From Pseudomonas triclosanedens (GTDB lineage: Bacteria > Pseudomonadota > Gammaproteobacteria > Pseudomonadales > Pseudomonadaceae): a DNA stretch of 64,000 nucleotides. Each line of letters begins with the position of its first letter. Position 1 is the first letter of the stretch. Of this stretch, positions 62,298 to 64,000 are shown in pieces. The stretch is from positions 3,213,001 to 3,277,000 of the forward strand of contig NZ_CP113432.1 in NCBI RefSeq assembly GCF_026686735.1. Reading direction: 5' to 3'. The notes below the pieces were generated by a model, which saw nothing but the letters and a program-made list of their open reading frames with translations, was not told the DNA's origin and made no database searches. The translations under genes and the position numbers were made by a program.

Positions 62298-62456
62298 TTC
62301 AGTCAATCGGAGATCGACTCTTCCACCAGCAACCGCCCACGACCCGTCTGCCAGAGCCTTCCTCGCATTCGTTCGGAATCCGCTTTTCCGCCAGACAGCG
62401 CGGAGAGGCTGCGGAAATCGGAAAAACTGGCGACCGATAGACCTTATTGACTTATT

Positions 62457-62474
62457 TTGAACGCACGTGTTCAA
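62457..62474. promoter_or_regulatory. TetR operator candidate ahead of the TetR gene
   Basis: TTGAACGCACGTGTTCAA ends 34 bases before the TetR start and matches the operator at 62280 in 16 of 18 positions. Confidence 0.75.
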
Positions 62475-62507
62475 TCGCTCCAAGCTTGACGTTGGAGCCG
62501 TCTTTTC

Positions 62508-63122
62508 ATGGATACCCTCAACCCCGTACAACGCCGCATCCACCAGGCCGCGCTGCGCCTGTTCGCCGAGAAAGGGGCCAATCAGGTGAATATCAGCGAC
62601 CTGGCGCAAGAAGCCGGCGTCGCCCGGGGCACCATCTACAACAACCTGCAATCGATCGACGATCTCTTCCAGCATGTGGCCAGCCATCTCGCCAACGAGA
62701 TGCACCAGCGCGTGGTGAAGAGCTTCGGCGCGACTTCCGACCCGGCGCTGCGCCTGGCCAACGGCATGCGCTTCTTCATTCGCCGCGCCCACGAAGAGCC
62801 GCACTGGGGAGCGTTCATCAACCGCTTCTCGATGAGCGACGAGTCGCTGCGCGGCATGTGGTACGGCCCGCCGACCGCCGACCTGCTCAGCGGTCTGGCC
62901 AGCGGGCGCTACAACTTCCGCGAGGAGCAACTGACCTCGGCCATTTCGATGATCGCCGGTTCCGTGCTCGGCGCCATGTTCCTGGTTCTGGAGGGTCACC
63001 GTACCTGGCGCCAGGCTGGCAGCGACGCGGCGGAACTGACCCTGCGCGCGCTTGGCATCGCGCCGGAGGAAGCACGCAGCCTGTCCACTGGCGAACTGCC
63101 GGCGCTACCGCTGCCGGACTGA
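62508..63122 (+). CDS. TetR-family regulator of the divergent aromatic genes
   Basis: This 204-residue protein has the N-terminal HTH RRIHQAALRLFAEKGANQVN, ISDLAQEAGVARGTIYNNL, DDLFQHVASHL. The C-terminal domain is all-helical and ends ALPLPD; an almost identical tail (ALPLPQDG) closes the TetR at 54.4 kb, so the two may be related. Its two likely operators lie ahead of itself and of the six-gene operon, giving coordinated, self-limiting repression. The extradiol dioxygenase gene follows by 79 bases and may be co-transcribed. Confidence 0.88.
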   Translation: MDTLNPVQRRIHQAALRLFAEKGANQVNISDLAQEAGVARGTIYNNLQSIDDLFQHVASHLANEMHQRVVKSFGATSDPALRLANGMRFFIRRAHEEPHWGAFINRFSMSDESLRGMWYGPPTADLLSGLASGRYNFREEQLTSAISMIAGSVLGAMFLVLEGHRTWRQAGSDAAELTLRALGIAPEEARSLSTGELPALPLPD

Positions 63123-63191
63123 TACCCACGCATCAGCCAACGCCCCTTTTCAGGGGCGCAGGCGAAGCCTTGCCTGACGAAAGCCACGGAG

Positions 63192-63199
63192 AACAACAA
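63192..63199 (+). promoter_or_regulatory. Hfq/Crc A-rich target motif (AACAACAA)
   Basis: It lies between the GGAG and the ATG of the dioxygenase gene. Confidence 0.45.
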
Positions 63200-63201
63200 A
63201 C

Positions 63202-64000
63202 ATGAGCCGTCACGCCACTCTGGCCACGCCGCAGCCGAGCCGCCATCCGCAGCCGACGGTGAAGGCCCGCGCGCTGGCCCACCTGATATTTCAGCGGCCC
63301 GATCTCGCCGAGGCCGAACGCTTTCTCGGCGACTTCGGCCTGAACCTGGCCCGCCGCGATGCCGACTGTCTGTATCTGCGCGGCACCGGGCCGGCGCCGT
63401 ACTGCTATCGGGTGGAACGGGGGGAACAGGCGCGCTTCGTCGGCTTCGGCCTTTGCGTGGCGACTCGCGACGACCTGCAACGCCTGGCCCGGCTGCCGGG
63501 GGCCACACCGATCCAGCCGTTGACCACTCCGGGGGGCGGCGAACGGGTGAGCCTGCGCGACCCGTCGGGATTCGTCGTCGAGGCGATCCACGGCCAGCAG
63601 CCGGCACAGGAGCTTGTGCATCGCCCGGCCCTGCCGCTGAACCAGGTGGACGACACCCCGCGGATCAACGCGACCCAGCGCCCGCCGGTGGCGCCGCCGG
63701 AGATCATCAAGCTCGGCCACGTGGTGCTCGAAGTGGCCGACTACCAGGCCACCTGCGCCTGGTACACCGAGCACTTCGGTCTCATACCCAGCGATGTCCA
63801 GGTGCTGCCCGACGGCTCCCCCGCGGTGGCTTTCATGCGCCTGGACCTGGGCGACGCCCCCGCCGACCACCACACCCTGGCTCTGGCTCAGGGCTTCATG
63901 GCCGCCTACAGCCACAGCGCCTACGAAGTGGTGGACGCCGACGCCGTGGGCATGGGCCAGCGGGTACTGCGCGAGCGCGGCTGGAAGCATGCCTGGGGCA
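63202..64000 (+). CDS. Extradiol (VOC-superfamily) dioxygenase, C-terminus cut by window edge
   Basis: ATG 63202 (MSRHATLATPQPSRHPQPTV) follows GGAG and stays open to the window end (266 codons). It has two VOC domains. The first (ALAHLIFQRPDLAEAERFLG) is the non-catalytic half; the second has the first iron ligand in KLGHVVLEVADYQATCAWY and the next in DHHTLALAQG. A third ligand should lie just beyond the window. SHSAYEVVDADAVGMGQRVL and RGWKHAWG are typical of type I meta-cleaving dioxygenases. It would open a catechol ring made by the neighbouring monooxygenases. Confidence 0.85.
   Translation, partial: MSRHATLATPQPSRHPQPTVKARALAHLIFQRPDLAEAERFLGDFGLNLARRDADCLYLRGTGPAPYCYRVERGEQARFVGFGLCVATRDDLQRLARLPGATPIQPLTTPGGGERVSLRDPSGFVVEAIHGQQPAQELVHRPALPLNQVDDTPRINATQRPPVAPPEIIKLGHVVLEVADYQATCAWYTEHFGLIPSDVQVLPDGSPAVAFMRLDLGDAPADHHTLALAQGFMAAYSHSAYEVVDADAVGMGQRVLRERGWKHAWG

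Overview
The window looks like the chromosome of a metabolically versatile Pseudomonas, probably of the aeruginosa/citronellolis/nitroreducens type. The evidence is high G+C with strong third-position G/C bias, an itaconate locus in the same gene order as P. aeruginosa PA0877-PA0883, LuxR regulators of the MalT type, and A-rich AANAANAA motifs (the Hfq/Crc catabolite-repression target) ahead of many catabolic genes. No rRNA, tRNA, CRISPR array or complete insertion sequence was found. Species assignment is inference.

Layout. 1-2.3 kb: the cut-off end of a GNAT acetyltransferase, a decayed IS1182-type transposase remnant, and a secreted cysteine-rich protein of unknown function. 2.5-22.1 kb (all minus strand): a large catabolic island with etfBA, a paired acyl-CoA dehydrogenase, a thiolase-like protein without the thiolase cysteines next to a DUF35 partner, a hotdog thioesterase, a nitronate-monooxygenase-like flavoprotein, zinc ADH, ALDH, enoyl-CoA hydratase, another acyl-CoA dehydrogenase, SDR, two MaoC hydratase subunits, a true SCP2-type thiolase, an acyl-CoA synthetase, a GMC alcohol oxidoreductase and an alpha-methylacyl-CoA racemase. 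Together they read as alcohol to aldehyde to acid to CoA ester to epimerisation to beta-oxidation, with an aldolase step suited to a branched substrate such as an isoprenoid or a sterol-like side chain. A MalT-like regulator (22.4-25.1 kb) is divergent from this island. A shared 16-bp motif lies about 75-105 bp ahead of four transcription units.

25.1-31.7 kb: itaconate degradation (ccl, ict, an MmgE/PrpD gene, an acyl-CoA dehydrogenase broken by a one-base frameshift, ich) with a divergent LysR regulator. 31.7-39.4 kb: a second MalT-like regulator, a DUF1329/DUF1302 envelope pair, and a divergent sulfatase. Two matching CACCCG-N2-CGGGTG palindromes sit between DUF1302 and the sulfatase. 39.7-52.4 kb: a type I secretion locus with a giant (about 2,870 aa) RTX protein, a periplasmic ankyrin-like protein, an HlyD-type adaptor and an HlyB-type ABC transporter. 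No TolC gene is nearby.

52.7-64 kb: aromatic catabolism. A class A flavin monooxygenase with its own TetR gene is followed by a six-gene minus-strand operon: two more flavin monooxygenases, an SCP2-like small protein, two paralogous amidohydrolases (one with a Tat-type leader), and an old-yellow-enzyme-type reductase. This operon is divergent from a second TetR gene and an extradiol dioxygenase that runs off the window. Two near-identical TTGAAC...GTTCAA operators flank the divergent promoters. The set suggests ring hydroxylation, meta cleavage and C-C hydrolysis of an unidentified aromatic compound.
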